A stretch of DNA of 64,000 nucleotides from Clostridium paridis (GCF_016765615.1 NZ_JAESWA010000004.1:1-64000); one strand, 5' to 3'; positions 18,261-28,639 are shown, counted from the stretch's first letter. A program made the numbers and translations. Notes: a model not told the origin generated them from the sequence alone.

Positions 18261-18407
18261 AACTTCCTCCATATTATATAAACACTTTTTCATTATAATT
18301 ATACTATTTTTCTTGGAAAACTTCACCTTAGTATTATTAATTTTAACACATATAGATTATAATATAACCATATAGAAAAATATATTTTACATTTAAGGAG
18401 TATAAAC

Positions 18408-19634
18408 ATGGAAAATTTATTAAAAAAATATGCTTTGTTAGCTGTAAAGACCGGAGTAAATATTAAGAAAGATCAGTACTTAGTAATCAATTCTCCAATT
18501 GAATGTGCTTTCTTTGCAAGACAAATAGCTGAAGAAGCGTATAAGTTAGGTGCAAAGCAAGTAATAATACATTGGAATGATGAAAAATTCGCAAGAATAA
18601 ACTATACCTATGCCTCAATAGAAACACTAGAGGATATACCAAATTGGATAGTTGATTCGTATCTATCCTATGCAAAAAAGGGGGCTGCATTCCTAAGCAT
18701 TTCTGCTTCTGACCCTGAAAACTTAAAAGGGATAGATGCAAATAAGATTTCTGCTTCAATGAAAGCAAGACAAATAGCTTTAAGGGAATACTCTGACTTG
18801 CTTATGAGCAATAAGTGTCCTTGGAGCATAGTTTCAATCCCAACTACAGCATGGGCTAAAAAAGTTTTTTCAAATGTATCTGAAGAAGAAGCTGTTTCCA
18901 AGCTATGGGAACAAATTTTTAAAATTGTCCGCATAGATAAAGATGATCCTGATAAAGCTTGGGACGAACATTTAGCTAATCTAGATGAAAAGATGAATTA
19001 TCTCAATGAAAAGAATTTTAAGCTACTACACTATACAAATTCTTTAGGAACTGATTTAAAAATTGAACTTCCTAAAGATCATTTATGGTGTGGTGGTGCA
19101 GATAAAATGTCTGATGGAAGAAGCTTTGTTGCAAACATGCCTACAGAAGAAGTCTTTACTCTTCCATTAAAGACTGGAATAAATGGTAAAGTCGTTTCCT
19201 CAATGCCATTAAACTATAGTGGAAACTTAATTAATAACTTCTCTCTAACCTTTAAGGATGGAAGAATTGTTGATTTTGAAGCTAAGGAAGGCTATGAAAC
19301 ATTAAAGCACTTAATAGAAACAGATGAAGGCTCCCATTACTTAGGGGAGGTTGCTCTAGTACCATATGATTCTCCAATATCAAATTCTGGTGTAATATTC
19401 TTCAATACACTATATGATGAAAATGCTTCTTGCCATCTTGCTATAGGTAAGGCATATCCATTCTGTCTAAAAGATTCTGATGGATTATCAAAAGATGACC
19501 TAATGATGAAAGGGGCAAATGATTCTTTAGCTCACGTAGATTTTATGGTTGGAACTAAAGACTTAGATATCGTTGGTATAACGAATTCAGGAGAAAAAAT
19601 TCAAATATTTAAAAACGGAAACTGGGCTTTCTAA
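18408..19634 (+). CDS. M29-family aminopeptidase (AmpS/thermophilic type)
   Basis: A 408-residue cytosolic metallo-aminopeptidase that removes N-terminal residues from peptides. Metal ligands of the M29 family are in place: Glu in ANMPTEEVFTLP, Glu in SHYLGEVALVPYD, His in NASCHLAIGKAYPF and the C-terminal HVDFMVGTKDLDIVG. The family is usually dimeric and binds two Co, Zn or Mg ions. AAGGAG precedes ATG. It is transcribed alone, divergent from polA, and ends in a shared hairpin terminator. Confidence 0.95.
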   Translation: MENLLKKYALLAVKTGVNIKKDQYLVINSPIECAFFARQIAEEAYKLGAKQVIIHWNDEKFARINYTYASIETLEDIPNWIVDSYLSYAKKGAAFLSISASDPENLKGIDANKISASMKARQIALREYSDLLMSNKCPWSIVSIPTTAWAKKVFSNVSEEEAVSKLWEQIFKIVRIDKDDPDKAWDEHLANLDEKMNYLNEKNFKLLHYTNSLGTDLKIELPKDHLWCGGADKMSDGRSFVANMPTEEVFTLPLKTGINGKVVSSMPLNYSGNLINNFSLTFKDGRIVDFEAKEGYETLKHLIETDEGSHYLGEVALVPYDSPISNSGVIFFNTLYDENASCHLAIGKAYPFCLKDSDGLSKDDLMMKGANDSLAHVDFMVGTKDLDIVGITNSGEKIQIFKNGNWAF

Positions 19635-19661
19635 AAAAGAAGAGGCATTGCCTCTTCTTTT
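19635..19661. terminator. Bidirectional terminator after the M29 aminopeptidase gene
   Basis: A 12-bp stem (AAAAGAAGAGGC / GCCTCTTCTTTT) with a 3-nt loop, right after the stop codon. It lies between convergent genes, with A-run and T-run flanks that serve both directions. Confidence 0.85.
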
Positions 19662-19672
19662 ATTTACAGCTA

Positions 19673-20650
19673 CTATAAACTTATATAAAAATCTTTCGCT
19701 ACATTTCTTCTATAACTTTTAGTATAACTTATCTGAAGGATTTTTCTAGTTAGGCTGAACCTTTCCATAATATTTATTAACAAATTTGCTAGAATGCTAT
19801 TTATTCCGAACATGGCGCAGAAAAGAAATATATTTAATATCCATGATAAACCGTATTTTTTATCCATATTAAAAATTATAAAGAGTGGAATTAATTGAAA
19901 AAGAGCATATATAGTTAATTTTATAATTGATAATTGAATTGATTTCTTAGGACACATATTAATACATCTTTGACAACTCTCACATTTCCAATTCCATTTT
20001 GGTTTACCTTTATATATTTCAATAACTTCTGCTGGACAAATATTTTTACATTTTGAGCAGTTAATGCATGAATCATCTGCAATATATGTTCTCCCTAAAA
20101 ATTTACGTCCAAGCTTATTAAATATAATAAAGATAATCCATGAGATAGCTAATATCATGATATTTCTATTCTTAAATCCAGTTACATTATTTATAAGCTT
20201 TTTTGCAATTTTCCGTGACTCTACTTCAGCTTCTCTAAATATCTCTTTTTGCTTTTCTTTTGTTTTAGGATTGAATATTTGAGTCCAATTATAATTATAA
20301 GTAACCATATCAGTTAATATTACTTCGAAACCTTTTTTAGCTAAAACTCTTTTTATATGGAATAAAGATTGTCCTTCGAATCCCGCCGATGTACACACAA
20401 TTGCTGCATTACTATTACTAGGTGTTCTTACTTTTGAAATGTATTTAAGCATTATTTCAGGAGTTCCGAATCCATATATAGGATAACAAAATATATGCAA
20501 TTTATAATTATCTAATTTCCTATCATTTTCTTTTTCAATATTAATTATATGAACTTCATATCCGTTTCTACCTAACTCATCAGCTAATAACATAATCATA
20601 TTATGCGTGTTACCAGTTCCTGAAAAATAATGAATAGCACATTTATCCAT
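19673..20650 (-). CDS. EFR1-type flavodoxin-ferredoxin membrane protein
   Basis: A 325-residue electron-transfer protein of the EFR1 layout. The N-terminal flavodoxin-like domain has an FMN phosphate loop (HYFSGTGNTHNM). A TM helix (about 165-185) follows, then two 4Fe-4S motifs (CINCSKCKNICP and CESCQRCINMCPKKS), then two more TM helices. Electrons would move between flavin and clusters on the inner face of the membrane. It follows the next Fe-S gene by 10 bp and is probably co-transcribed with it. Redox partners are unknown. Confidence 0.87.
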   Translation of the reverse strand: MDKCAIHYFSGTGNTHNMIMLLADELGRNGYEVHIINIEKENDRKLDNYKLHIFCYPIYGFGTPEIMLKYISKVRTPSNSNAAIVCTSAGFEGQSLFHIKRVLAKKGFEVILTDMVTYNYNWTQIFNPKTKEKQKEIFREAEVESRKIAKKLINNVTGFKNRNIMILAISWIIFIIFNKLGRKFLGRTYIADDSCINCSKCKNICPAEVIEIYKGKPKWNWKCESCQRCINMCPKKSIQLSIIKLTIYALFQLIPLFIIFNMDKKYGLSWILNIFLFCAMFGINSILANLLINIMERFSLTRKILQISYTKSYRRNVAKDFYISL

Positions 20651-20660
20651 AACTATTCTC

Positions 20661-21917
20661 CTATTTTTGATTGCTTAATAATTTATCTAAATATACTGAT
20701 TTTAATTGTTTACTCGCCATAGCTCTATTAATTGGTGGAAGCTTTAAGATAGAAGAAAAAACTGCTGCCATCGCTCTATGACTTGCTAATGCTTTATTAT
20801 CAAAAAGAAGCTCTTGAAGCTGACCTTTTTCAATAGCTTGTAATACTATTCTATGAGTTGTATTTACTGGTGTTATTATCTTTTTTTCTCTACTTTTTAA
20901 ACTAATACTCTTTTTAGGACAGTTCCTTACACAAACTCCGCAGCCAAGGCATATATTCTCATCCACTTTTGCCTTCTTAGATATAGAATCTACCTTTATA
21001 GCTTCAATAGGGCAAACCTTTGAACACTTTCCACAACCTACACAGCTTTCGTCATCAACTTTAGGCAAAAAGGCTGTTGTTTGAATTGGATTTGCATAAC
21101 CAAACTTTTTAACAGCTAACATCCCCTCACAGCAGCAACCACAGCAATTACACATAAATAAGGAGCCCTCTCTCACGTTTTCACCACACTGAACTAAATT
21201 ATGCTCGTACGCCATATTTAATATGTCCAGTCCTTCTGCAGCATCTATAGCTCTTCCATAGCCGTTTTTACTCAATGAATAAGCTGGATTGCCAAGGGTG
21301 ATACAAGTTTCCATGGGAGCATCACACTCTTTTCCTAAGTGCTGCATTTTATGTCTGCAAAAACACATACTTACAGTAATGAATCTTGCATTTTTTATCA
21401 CATTACTAGCTCTATCATAATCCATTATTTCAAGTTCATTTTCTCTGGAAAGAACTCCTTCTTGCACAAATGCTTTTCCAAACTTTGTTTCTGTTCCAAG
21501 AAATAAATCTTTAATAAAATCCTCTTCCACATTTAAATACTGATAGTAAAGTTCTGATAATGTCTTCTGATCAATATCACCTCTAGTTCTCATAAGCGAG
21601 AATTCAAAAAAACCTAACATTGGAGGAGGAAGACAATACTCTTTTTTCCCATCATAATCAATATCTAAAATAATAGCTTTTGAAGCTAATTTTTGAAGAA
21701 TATTTTCAGTCTGAACTTCATTCATTTTCCAAATATAACTTGCTGTTTTAACTGTAAAAGGTTTAATAGGTAGCATTGCAACTAATTCTGCTTCTTTTTC
21801 TGTAAAAAGCATACTAAGTATTTTATATAACGTTTGAGATGGTGGTGCCCCCTGAGGGAATCTATTAAGCCTTTCCTCTAGCCTTTTATAGGCATTTTTA
21901 TTCGAAATATGAGACAT
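20661..21917 (-). CDS. Multi-cluster Fe-S protein with winged-helix-like N-terminus
   Basis: A 418-residue protein. Residues about 25-100 look like a winged-helix/MarR-type fold ([19 protein letters not shown]). A Cys-rich middle region follows ([18 protein letters not shown] and the dense [12 protein letters not shown]), then two standard 4Fe-4S motifs ([27 protein letters not shown]). Anaerobes often carry such proteins of uncertain role; redox sensing or electron transfer is possible. It is paired with the EFR1-type protein downstream. No signal peptide is visible, so it should be cytosolic. Confidence 0.82.
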   Translation of the reverse strand: MSHISNKNAYKRLEERLNRFPQGAPPSQTLYKILSMLFTEKEAELVAMLPIKPFTVKTASYIWKMNEVQTENILQKLASKAIILDIDYDGKKEYCLPPPMLGFFEFSLMRTRGDIDQKTLSELYYQYLNVEEDFIKDLFLGTETKFGKAFVQEGVLSRENELEIMDYDRASNVIKNARFITVSMCFCRHKMQHLGKECDAPMETCITLGNPAYSLSKNGYGRAIDAAEGLDILNMAYEHNLVQCGENVREGSLFMCNCCGCCCEGMLAVKKFGYANPIQTTAFLPKVDDESCVGCGKCSKVCPIEAIKVDSISKKAKVDENICLGCGVCVRNCPKKSISLKSREKKIITPVNTTHRIVLQAIEKGQLQELLFDNKALASHRAMAAVFSSILKLPPINRAMASKQLKSVYLDKLLSNQK

Positions 21918-22036
21918 TAACTTACACCCTTTCTATTCAACTTTCTGCCTAATTACTTCTAAAATTTTGTAGTTCTTTATAAATATTACTATAAATTACC
22001 TGATTAGTGTTGTCTATAGACTTGAGTAATAAACGT

Positions 22037-22075
22037 AAAAATAGTAGCATTCTATTTTTATAATGCTACTATTTT
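22037..22075 (-). terminator. Terminator of the sigma/anti-sigma operon
   Basis: A 15-bp stem (AAAATAGTAGCATT and partner) with a loop of about 10 nt and a TTTTT tail on the minus strand, just after the anti-sigma gene stop. Confidence 0.85.
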
Positions 22076-22082
22076 TTATCTT

Positions 22083-23456
22083 CTATCTTAAATTTATCTT
22101 TATTGCTTGATCTTTAAAAACATTTAAATCTGTATCCTTAGCTCTATAAAGCTTAACATAATCTGAATAGTCATTATTATCATCTTTGTTTAAATAAAAA
22201 GTTGAAGTATATATACCTGTGCTTCTATCTAGATGTTCTTCATTATACCCCGAAGGTTTCTCTAATTCCTTATCATTTTTATCAAAGAACTTAAAGAAAT
22301 TATATGGTGTTACTACCCCATTTTTGCGATAACTGATTTTAATTTGTGTTTTATAAAATTTAACATTTTCTATAGTCAAACTACCATGTTCACTTAATTT
22401 TATTGTCTCAGGTAACTTGCTTATATTTAAATGTTCACTTTGAGTGTCTTTTGAATTGAACTTAAAATGAATAGGTACAATATTAAAATATTCACTATTC
22501 TTATTAATACCCAAAAACTCAAAAGTAATAATAGTCTTTCCATTCGAGGTTTCATTTATATTACGATTAAATATTGTAGAATAATTTCCTTTATCATCAG
22601 TTATTGCAAAATAATATAATAAATAATCTTTAATATTTGAGTCACTTGTTATTACTATTTGATTTCCTAAAGGAGATATAATTACCTTGTCTATTGTTAT
22701 TTCTCTATTTATATTATCTCCTAAATTAATACTAGTCTTAATATTTGGTTTAATTATTTTACTATCTATAGCCACTTTACTTTTATCTACATCTGTCTCT
22801 ATCTTCCAGGTCCCTTTTGTACCTAATATACTCTCAGCTAATATCTCAAGCTTAAATTTATCCTTTAAGTTCACGGAAGATATATTTACTTTTTCCATTC
22901 CTTTAAGAACTCTATCAGATTCAAAATATGCTTCACAATCATCATTTGCACCAAACTCTAAAGCTCTACCATCTACTTTATATTTTATATTTGCTTGATT
23001 GAAAAATGCTGACAACTCATCTGTAGAATCTTTTTTTTCAATCTCCTTATCACTTTCCACTGTATAAAAAACATATATAAAATTATCATCTACAGCTATA
23101 TTATCAACAGTAAACTTAATTCCTTTATCTTTAACTGCTATTCCTATAGGATTGTTCAATGCTTCAAACCTTACTTCATCTCCAGAAAACTTCGAATCAT
23201 TATTTCCCTTGAAATATCCTATAACATTATTAACTGCAGCTTTTACGCTAGGTGAATTAAACGAAATACCTATTATGAAAATTAATAAAACACACGCTAC
23301 TGCTATAAACTTTTGTGTATTTACTTTTCTCTTCATTTTCACAGAACCATCAGGTAAATTTTGCATTAATGTACATATCTTATTATCGAAATTTTTAGGA
23401 ACTGCCCACTTTTCATTGTTTATATTCTTCTTAATTATCTCGTCAAAATCACTCAT
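22083..23456 (-). CDS. DUF4179-type anti-sigma factor
   Basis: A 457-residue single-pass membrane protein. The N-terminal about 45 cytoplasmic residues (SDFDEIIKKNINNEKWAVPK, then FDNKICTLMQNLP) would bind the sigma factor, one TM helix follows (about 48-66; AVACVLLIFIIGISF), and the rest is a beta-rich extracellular DUF4179-like region. The ATG overlaps the end of the sigma gene by 8 nt (ATGAGTGA), the classic coupling of ECF sigma/anti-sigma pairs. It should hold the sigma factor at the membrane until an envelope signal arrives. The signal is unknown. Confidence 0.85.
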   Translation of the reverse strand: MSDFDEIIKKNINNEKWAVPKNFDNKICTLMQNLPDGSVKMKRKVNTQKFIAVACVLLIFIIGISFNSPSVKAAVNNVIGYFKGNNDSKFSGDEVRFEALNNPIGIAVKDKGIKFTVDNIAVDDNFIYVFYTVESDKEIEKKDSTDELSAFFNQANIKYKVDGRALEFGANDDCEAYFESDRVLKGMEKVNISSVNLKDKFKLEILAESILGTKGTWKIETDVDKSKVAIDSKIIKPNIKTSINLGDNINREITIDKVIISPLGNQIVITSDSNIKDYLLYYFAITDDKGNYSTIFNRNINETSNGKTIITFEFLGINKNSEYFNIVPIHFKFNSKDTQSEHLNISKLPETIKLSEHGSLTIENVKFYKTQIKISYRKNGVVTPYNFFKFFDKNDKELEKPSGYNEEHLDRSTGIYTSTFYLNKDDNNDYSDYVKLYRAKDTDLNVFKDQAIKINLR

Positions 23457-24003
23457 TTAAATCACTCCAATCAGAATCTTCCAATATAATTTTCAACTTC
23501 TTTTTTGATCTACTAAGCCGTGATTTTACCGTACCTTCAGAAACATTCAGAATTTTACTTATTTCACTTATACTCATATCTTCATAGTAAAATAGTGTCA
23601 ATATTATTTGGGAATCCTTGTCCAACTTATTTATATAATTTATCATATAACCTTCATACGCATCTTCATAGGATAGGTTATATTTCTCCATATTCTCTTG
23701 TAGTTCTACTCTCTTACTCTTATTGTAAGTTCTATAGCATTCATTTATAAGGATTCTCATAATCCAAGCTTTAAAATTCTTTTTATCTTGTAGTTTGCTT
23801 AAGTTTTTAAATGCCTTAAATATCGTTTCACTTACTACATCTTCTACATCCTGCTCATGTTTTAGTATTCCTTTTGCTACTCTATATAAAGAAATTTTTT
23901 GCTCAAAAACTAATTCAACGAATACCTCTCTAGTTATCTCTTTAACTCGTTCTCTTTTAAAATTCGTATTATATATGTTAATAATACCTTCTGTCATTCC
24001 CAC
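23449..24003 (-). CDS. ECF-type RNA polymerase sigma factor
   Basis: A 184-residue sigma-70 family factor with region 2 (about 30-95; YRVAKGILKHEQDVEDVVSE, FKAWIMRILINECYR) and region 4 (about 125-175; LTLFYYEDMSISEISKILNV, SEGTVKSRLSRSKKKL). Region 3 is missing, as in ECF factors. The GTG at 24003 is 9 nt after GGAGG; an in-frame ATG two codons later is also possible, and an out-of-frame ATG lies between them. It forms an operon with the anti-sigma gene downstream. Its regulon cannot be deduced. Confidence 0.92.
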   Translation of the reverse strand: MGMTEGIINIYNTNFKRERVKEITREVFVELVFEQKISLYRVAKGILKHEQDVEDVVSETIFKAFKNLSKLQDKKNFKAWIMRILINECYRTYNKSKRVELQENMEKYNLSYEDAYEGYMINYINKLDKDSQIILTLFYYEDMSISEISKILNVSEGTVKSRLSRSKKKLKIILEDSDWSDLNE

Positions 24004-24225
24004 ATCTCTTCACCTCCTACACTATTTAGATAAATAAGCACACTAAAAGGTTCCATGTTCCATTAAATATATTATTTAGCATACAAAAAATCATTATATT
24101 TGTAAAATTAGTACTCTTCATTATGTTTAACTGAAAATTACTTGAATTTACTAAAAAATAGTCTAAAATGTTATTTATAGTTATAATAAGAAATTTTCTT
24201 AATCACATAATAAGGGGGCAAATAA

Positions 24226-25251
24226 ATGTATAGTTTTAAAAATGATTATAGCGAAGGAGCTCATCCAAGAATATTAAATACTCTTTTAGAATCTAATCTT
24301 GAACAAACAGAGGGTTATGGTGAGGATAAATATTCGCTAAAAGCCATAGAGATATTGAAAAGTAAGATTCAAAATGATAATATAGATATCCACTTTTTTG
24401 TAGGTGGTACTCAAACTAACTTAACTGCTATTTCCGCATTTCTAAGACCTCATGAAGCAGCAATAGCAGCAAATACTGGCCACATCCTTGTTCATGAAAC
24501 TGGTGCAATTGAAGCTACTGGTCATAAGGCAATTTCTGTAACTGTACCAGATGGGAAGCTAAGGCCTTGCGACGTTCAATTAGCCTTAGATGAACATACG
24601 GACGAACATATGGTAAAACCTAAACTTGTTTATATATCAAATTCAACAGAAATAGGTACCATATATTCTAAAACAGAACTTGAAGACTTAAGTAATTTTT
24701 GTAAAGAGAAGAAACTAATTTTATTTTTAGATGGCGCTAGACTTGGCTCAGCTTTATGTTCAACAGATAATGATTTAAGTTTATCTGATTTAGCTAGATT
24801 AACAGATGCTTTTTACATTGGCGGCACAAAAAATGGAGCACTTTTAGGAGAAGCATTAGTTATATGTAATGACTCTTTAAAGGAGGATTTTAGATTTCAT
24901 ATTAAACAAAAAGGGGCTATGCTTGCTAAAGGCAAAGTCTTAGGAATACAATTCCTTGAGTTATTTAAAGATGATTTATACTTTGAATTAGCAAGCCATG
25001 CTAATAAAATGGCTGATTTATTAAAAGAAGGAATAGATTCTATGGGCTATAAGTATCTGATTGCTTCACCATCGAATCAAATATTCCCTATATTCCCTAA
25101 CTCAGTTATTGAAAAGCTTAAAGGAAACTACTCTTTCATAGTATGGTCAAAAGTAGATGACAACTTTTCTTCTATTAGACTTGTAACTTCTTGGGCTACT
25201 AATGAACAGGCCGTTAAGGACTTTATACATGATTTAAAAACTTTATCATAA
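24226..25251 (+). CDS. Threonine aldolase-like PLP enzyme
   Basis: A 341-residue fold-type I PLP enzyme of the beta-eliminating lyase / low-specificity threonine aldolase family, which cleaves L-threonine or L-allo-threonine to glycine and acetaldehyde. Visible: the substrate/PLP loop FFVGGTQTNLTAISAFL, the stacking His region HILVHETGAIEATGHK, the Asp that pairs with the PLP nitrogen (LFLDGARLGSAL) and the Schiff-base Lys in IGGTKNGALLGEAL. AAGGGGG precedes ATG. It is single, with a terminator behind it. Confidence 0.9.
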   Translation: MYSFKNDYSEGAHPRILNTLLESNLEQTEGYGEDKYSLKAIEILKSKIQNDNIDIHFFVGGTQTNLTAISAFLRPHEAAIAANTGHILVHETGAIEATGHKAISVTVPDGKLRPCDVQLALDEHTDEHMVKPKLVYISNSTEIGTIYSKTELEDLSNFCKEKKLILFLDGARLGSALCSTDNDLSLSDLARLTDAFYIGGTKNGALLGEALVICNDSLKEDFRFHIKQKGAMLAKGKVLGIQFLELFKDDLYFELASHANKMADLLKEGIDSMGYKYLIASPSNQIFPIFPNSVIEKLKGNYSFIVWSKVDDNFSSIRLVTSWATNEQAVKDFIHDLKTLS

Positions 25252-25259
25252 CAAATAGT

Positions 25260-25290
25260 AAGTGCAGCCTAATCCTATTAAGCTGCACTT
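25260..25290 (+). terminator. Terminator after the threonine aldolase-like gene
   Basis: A 9-bp stem (AAGTGCAGC-type, paired with GCTGCACTT) and a TTTTTC tail, just past the stop codon. Confidence 0.85.
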
Positions 25291-25300
25291 TTTCTATATA

Positions 25301-25459
25301 TTATTTTACTTTAAAACTTCCGCAATCTGTTTGTTGAATATTATTTGCTTTATTATTGTGTTTTACAATTTGAATCTTGTCTAATGAACAAAATTGTTCC
25401 TCTTCACTGTGAAATTTGCATTCAGTAACTATACAGCCTATGCTTCTATTTTGATTCAT
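25301..25459 (-). CDS. DUF1540 small Cys-rich protein
   Basis: A 52-residue protein with the four-Cys pattern of DUF1540 (SIGCIVTECKFHSEEEQFCS, then TDCGSF near the end). It probably binds a metal through these cysteines. Such proteins are common and of unknown role in spore-forming Firmicutes. The start was moved to ATG 25459 because GAGGAGG lies 8 nt upstream of it; the longer frame begins ten codons earlier with no such site. Confidence 0.82.
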   Translation of the reverse strand: MNQNRSIGCIVTECKFHSEEEQFCSLDKIQIVKHNNKANNIQQTDCGSFKVK

Positions 25460-25529
25460 GACAATTTCCTCCTCAAAGTTTATTTTCATATATAGTTTAA
25501 ACCATAAAGTAAAATTTATTCTATCTTAA

Positions 25530-25571
25530 AAGAACACTTCATTTACCGTACATGGTAAATAAAGTGTTCTT
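25530..25571 (-). terminator. Long hairpin after the solute-binding protein gene
   Basis: A two-part palindrome: AAGAACACTT paired with AAGTGTTCTT and ATTTACC paired with GGTAAAT, joined by single-base bulges, with a 6-nt GTACAT loop. It lies 4 bp past the stop of the solute-binding protein gene. The T-run on the minus-strand side is weak (TAAGATAG), so processing or mRNA protection is an alternative role. Confidence 0.6.
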
Positions 25572-25575
25572 AATT

Positions 25576-26751
25576 TTATCTTTTTACTTTTGTTCCAAAT
25601 AACTTATCCCACATTGCAAGTGCTTCATTAAAATTAGTAGTATCTAATTGAGTCGTACTTGGCAGAGTTTTTATGGAATCTTCATATGACTCTCTAATAG
25701 CTGGCTTTATTTTATCTTGACTTGCCTGAGGCGCCATAGAAAGTGGAACATCTTTTATAGAAGGACCTGGATAAAAATATCCACTATCATATGTTATAGC
25801 TTGCATCTTTGGCGTCATTAACCATTGCATAAGCTTTAATGTAACTTCCTTTTGTTCATCACTTAATCCTTTTGGAAGAACCATATATTGAGTATCTCCA
25901 ACTAAGGTCGTATTATTTAACATAAATCCTTGATAACTTTTCGGAATTCCATCAGTAATTCTTTGATTCATATCCCATCCGAGCTGACTTGATACAATCG
26001 ATCTTTTTCCATTTTTTAATTCTGCAAAAGTAGTTCCAGTTTTAGATGGATAATAATCTATGTAATTATTTAGCTCACTTAAAAATGCCCAAGTTTTATC
26101 CCAAGTCTTTGGATCCTTAGGATTTGAGTCTCCTAAGATATATGGTAAGCCTTGTAGAAAATTTCTTCCTGGCCCTGAACTAGCAGGTCTTGCATACGTA
26201 AATTTTCCTGGATTTGCTTTTGCATACGCGATTAACTCTTCTGGAGTTTTTGGCACATTGGACACAGCATCTGGATTATAAGTGAACATAGGTCCACTAG
26301 GAGAATAAACATATGGTATTCCATATCCTTTTACTAAGTCATATGCAGCTTTTGCTCCACTTTGATAATTGCTTTCTAAATTAGGAAAATTGTTATTATA
26401 TTTTGGCATAAGCTGTTCTATAACATCTCTATCAATACATGATGCAAGTCCATCAATACCTGTAAAAATTAAATCTGTCTGCATATCTTCAGCTAACAGC
26501 TGTGCCTTTAATAAAGATGGTGCCTCTAATGCTGTTGATTTTTTTACAACAACGTCTCCTATCAAGCCTGGGTTCGCTGCTTTAAATTGATCGATAGCAT
26601 CACCAACTAACTGCATACTTCCAGATATATCAATTATATTTAAAGTAATTGGTTTTTTAGTTTTTGTAGTATTTTTAACACCACAACCAGTAAAAAGTGT
26701 AACCACAAATGCTATTACAATCACAATATTTAAAATTTTAAATTTTTTCAT
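25576..26751 (-). CDS. ABC-type solute-binding lipoprotein (orphan)
   Basis: A 391-residue extracellular solute-binding protein (family 1, MalE/PotD-like fold). The lipobox is LFTGCGVK, so it is tethered outside the membrane. The mature part starts with ITLNIIDISGSMQLV and has family-typical stretches such as YGIPYVYSPSGPMFTYNPDA and LKLMQWLMTPKMQAITYDSG. ATG 26751 has GGAGG 6 nt upstream. No permease or ATPase gene is next to it. It sits 81 bp downstream of a chemoreceptor in the same direction, so it may present a ligand to that receptor. The ligand is unknown. Confidence 0.87.
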   Translation of the reverse strand: MKKFKILNIVIVIAFVVTLFTGCGVKNTTKTKKPITLNIIDISGSMQLVGDAIDQFKAANPGLIGDVVVKKSTALEAPSLLKAQLLAEDMQTDLIFTGIDGLASCIDRDVIEQLMPKYNNNFPNLESNYQSGAKAAYDLVKGYGIPYVYSPSGPMFTYNPDAVSNVPKTPEELIAYAKANPGKFTYARPASSGPGRNFLQGLPYILGDSNPKDPKTWDKTWAFLSELNNYIDYYPSKTGTTFAELKNGKRSIVSSQLGWDMNQRITDGIPKSYQGFMLNNTTLVGDTQYMVLPKGLSDEQKEVTLKLMQWLMTPKMQAITYDSGYFYPGPSIKDVPLSMAPQASQDKIKPAIRESYEDSIKTLPSTTQLDTTNFNEALAMWDKLFGTKVKR

Positions 26752-26838
26752 AATCATCCTCCGTTTTAATCATAGTTTTTACTACTAAAATCATTCAAAC
26801 AATTAAATACCTTAATTAAATTGCAAACTTTGTAAATA

Positions 26839-28518
26839 TTACAATTTAAATCTACTTACTTCATTCATCATAGAGTTTGTTAACTCTGATAAAGTCTGAG
26901 CTGAAGATGCCACTTCACTAAAGGATGCATGTATTTGCTCTACAGAAGCTGCTATTTCCTCTGCTGAAGCTGCATTTTCTTCTGATATTCCTGAAACATT
27001 TAATGTCTTTGAGATAATATTATCTTTTTCAATATTAATACTATCAATAGAACTTTTAATGTTTTCAACTCTAGGCAATATGGTATTAATTGCTTTAAAA
27101 ATTAAAGCAAAGGATTTTATTGATTCTTCTATAAGTGCTGATTGTTTTACTAAGTTGTCTTTACCTAAATCAGTAGATTTAACTGCTACCTGTGCTTCAC
27201 TATTAATGCTAGAAATTAACCCACTTATGCTTTTTGCTGATTCTTTAGATTGTTCCGCTAATTTTCTTATTTCTTCAGCAACTACTGAGAATCCTTTTCC
27301 GACCTCTCCTGCACGCGCAGATTCAATTGCAGCATTTAATGCTAATAAATCAGTTTGTTCCGCAATAGAATTAATCATGTTTGTAATTTCACTTACTTGT
27401 CCAATTCGGTCATCTAGCTCTACTACTTTATTTCTTACTGTATCAAAGGAAGCATTTACTGTACCAATCGAATCAGATAGAAATTTTAACTTTGAATTAC
27501 TTTCTTCAGACATTGTACTTATATTAAGGATATTAGTATTAACTTCATTAATTGATGAAATCATTTCATTTAATGAGTCTGCGAAATTATCTAAAGAATC
27601 TTTAACTTTCATTAAATCACTAGATTGGTCATTAGCAGCCGTAGCTACCTCTTGAACCGCTGCATTTATTTCTTCTGCTGAAGATGCCATTTCATCAGAT
27701 GCCTCTAGCAAATTACCAGCTTGTATATTTACAACATTAGTTGAGTTCTTTACAGTTTCAAGCATTTGTGAAGTATTTAAAATTGTCTTACTAAGTGATG
27801 CCTTCATCATGCCAAATTCATTCTTCATATCAGAATCAATTTTTATACTAAAATCACCTTGTGCAACCTTATTTAATTCCTGTATTATTTCCTTCATAGA
27901 CTTTCTAATTACCTTAATTATTTGATAAGAAACACCCATCATCAAAATGAAGCCAATTACAAAAGTTGCAAAGAAAATCACAGTACTTCTTGCATATAAA
28001 TTAGAATTATCAGTATTTAAGGTGTTTGCCATATTTGAACTATATTTAACTAAGTTATCAAGGAAAAGCTGTATCTCATTTCCTAATTGATTGAACTTCT
28101 CTAAGTCAATTCCATAAAGCTTATTCCCTTTTTCAAGCTCTTTTACCTGAGCATAATATTGAGTATAATCTTTTTTAAATTCTTCTAAATTGTTTTTCTC
28201 TATGGTACTTAAGGAAAACTTTTCATATTCCACAACCATTTTATTCATGGCATCATAATCAGTATCAACTGCAGCAACATCATCATTATTAAAATCTGCA
28301 ATAGATATTCTATTAACATTTAGCCTTATTTTAGCGAATGTTTGTCTAATTTCTTCTGTCTTTACTATCCTCACTAATGCCCCCTCATACATTTGTGTGG
28401 AATTCTTGTTAATCGTTTTCATATTACTGTATCCAACTATTGCTATAGATAGTGATACAATTGTAGATAAAATAACCATTAAGATAATACTGTTAATTAC
28501 TTTAATATTTTTCAGCAT
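26839..28518 (-). CDS. Methyl-accepting chemotaxis protein
   Basis: A 559-residue chemoreceptor. TM1 (about 8-28), a four-helix-bundle-type sensor ([20 protein letters not shown]), TM2 (about 180-200), a HAMP domain, and a signalling domain with the tip [20 protein letters not shown] followed by [26 protein letters not shown] precedes ATG. The solute-binding lipoprotein gene follows 81 bp downstream, which suggests a binding-protein-assisted receptor. It is clearly diverged from the receptor at the left edge in its sensor region. Confidence 0.94.
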   Translation of the reverse strand: MLKNIKVINSIILMVILSTIVSLSIAIVGYSNMKTINKNSTQMYEGALVRIVKTEEIRQTFAKIRLNVNRISIADFNNDDVAAVDTDYDAMNKMVVEYEKFSLSTIEKNNLEEFKKDYTQYYAQVKELEKGNKLYGIDLEKFNQLGNEIQLFLDNLVKYSSNMANTLNTDNSNLYARSTVIFFATFVIGFILMMGVSYQIIKVIRKSMKEIIQELNKVAQGDFSIKIDSDMKNEFGMMKASLSKTILNTSQMLETVKNSTNVVNIQAGNLLEASDEMASSAEEINAAVQEVATAANDQSSDLMKVKDSLDNFADSLNEMISSINEVNTNILNISTMSEESNSKLKFLSDSIGTVNASFDTVRNKVVELDDRIGQVSEITNMINSIAEQTDLLALNAAIESARAGEVGKGFSVVAEEIRKLAEQSKESAKSISGLISSINSEAQVAVKSTDLGKDNLVKQSALIEESIKSFALIFKAINTILPRVENIKSSIDSINIEKDNIISKTLNVSGISEENAASAEEIAASVEQIHASFSEVASSAQTLSELTNSMMNEVSRFKL

Positions 28519-28606
28519 ATATTTTTCCTCCCTTATACAGTAATACTCATATTCTCGATATTTTTTCTACAAACTTGACAAGAGTATACAATGTAATTTA
28601 TGGAAA

Positions 28607-28639
28607 AACGTTTAGTTTATATATTTTAAACTAAACGTT
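28607..28639. other. 13-bp-arm perfect inverted repeat in an intergenic region
   Basis: AACGTTTAGTTTA and its exact complement flank a 7-nt spacer. On the minus strand TTTTTCC follows, so it may terminate the aminotransferase transcript (stop 172 bp away). It is also placed upstream of the chemoreceptor gene and could be an operator. The rest of the 292-bp gap (28519-28810) shows only AT-rich sequence. Confidence 0.5.
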
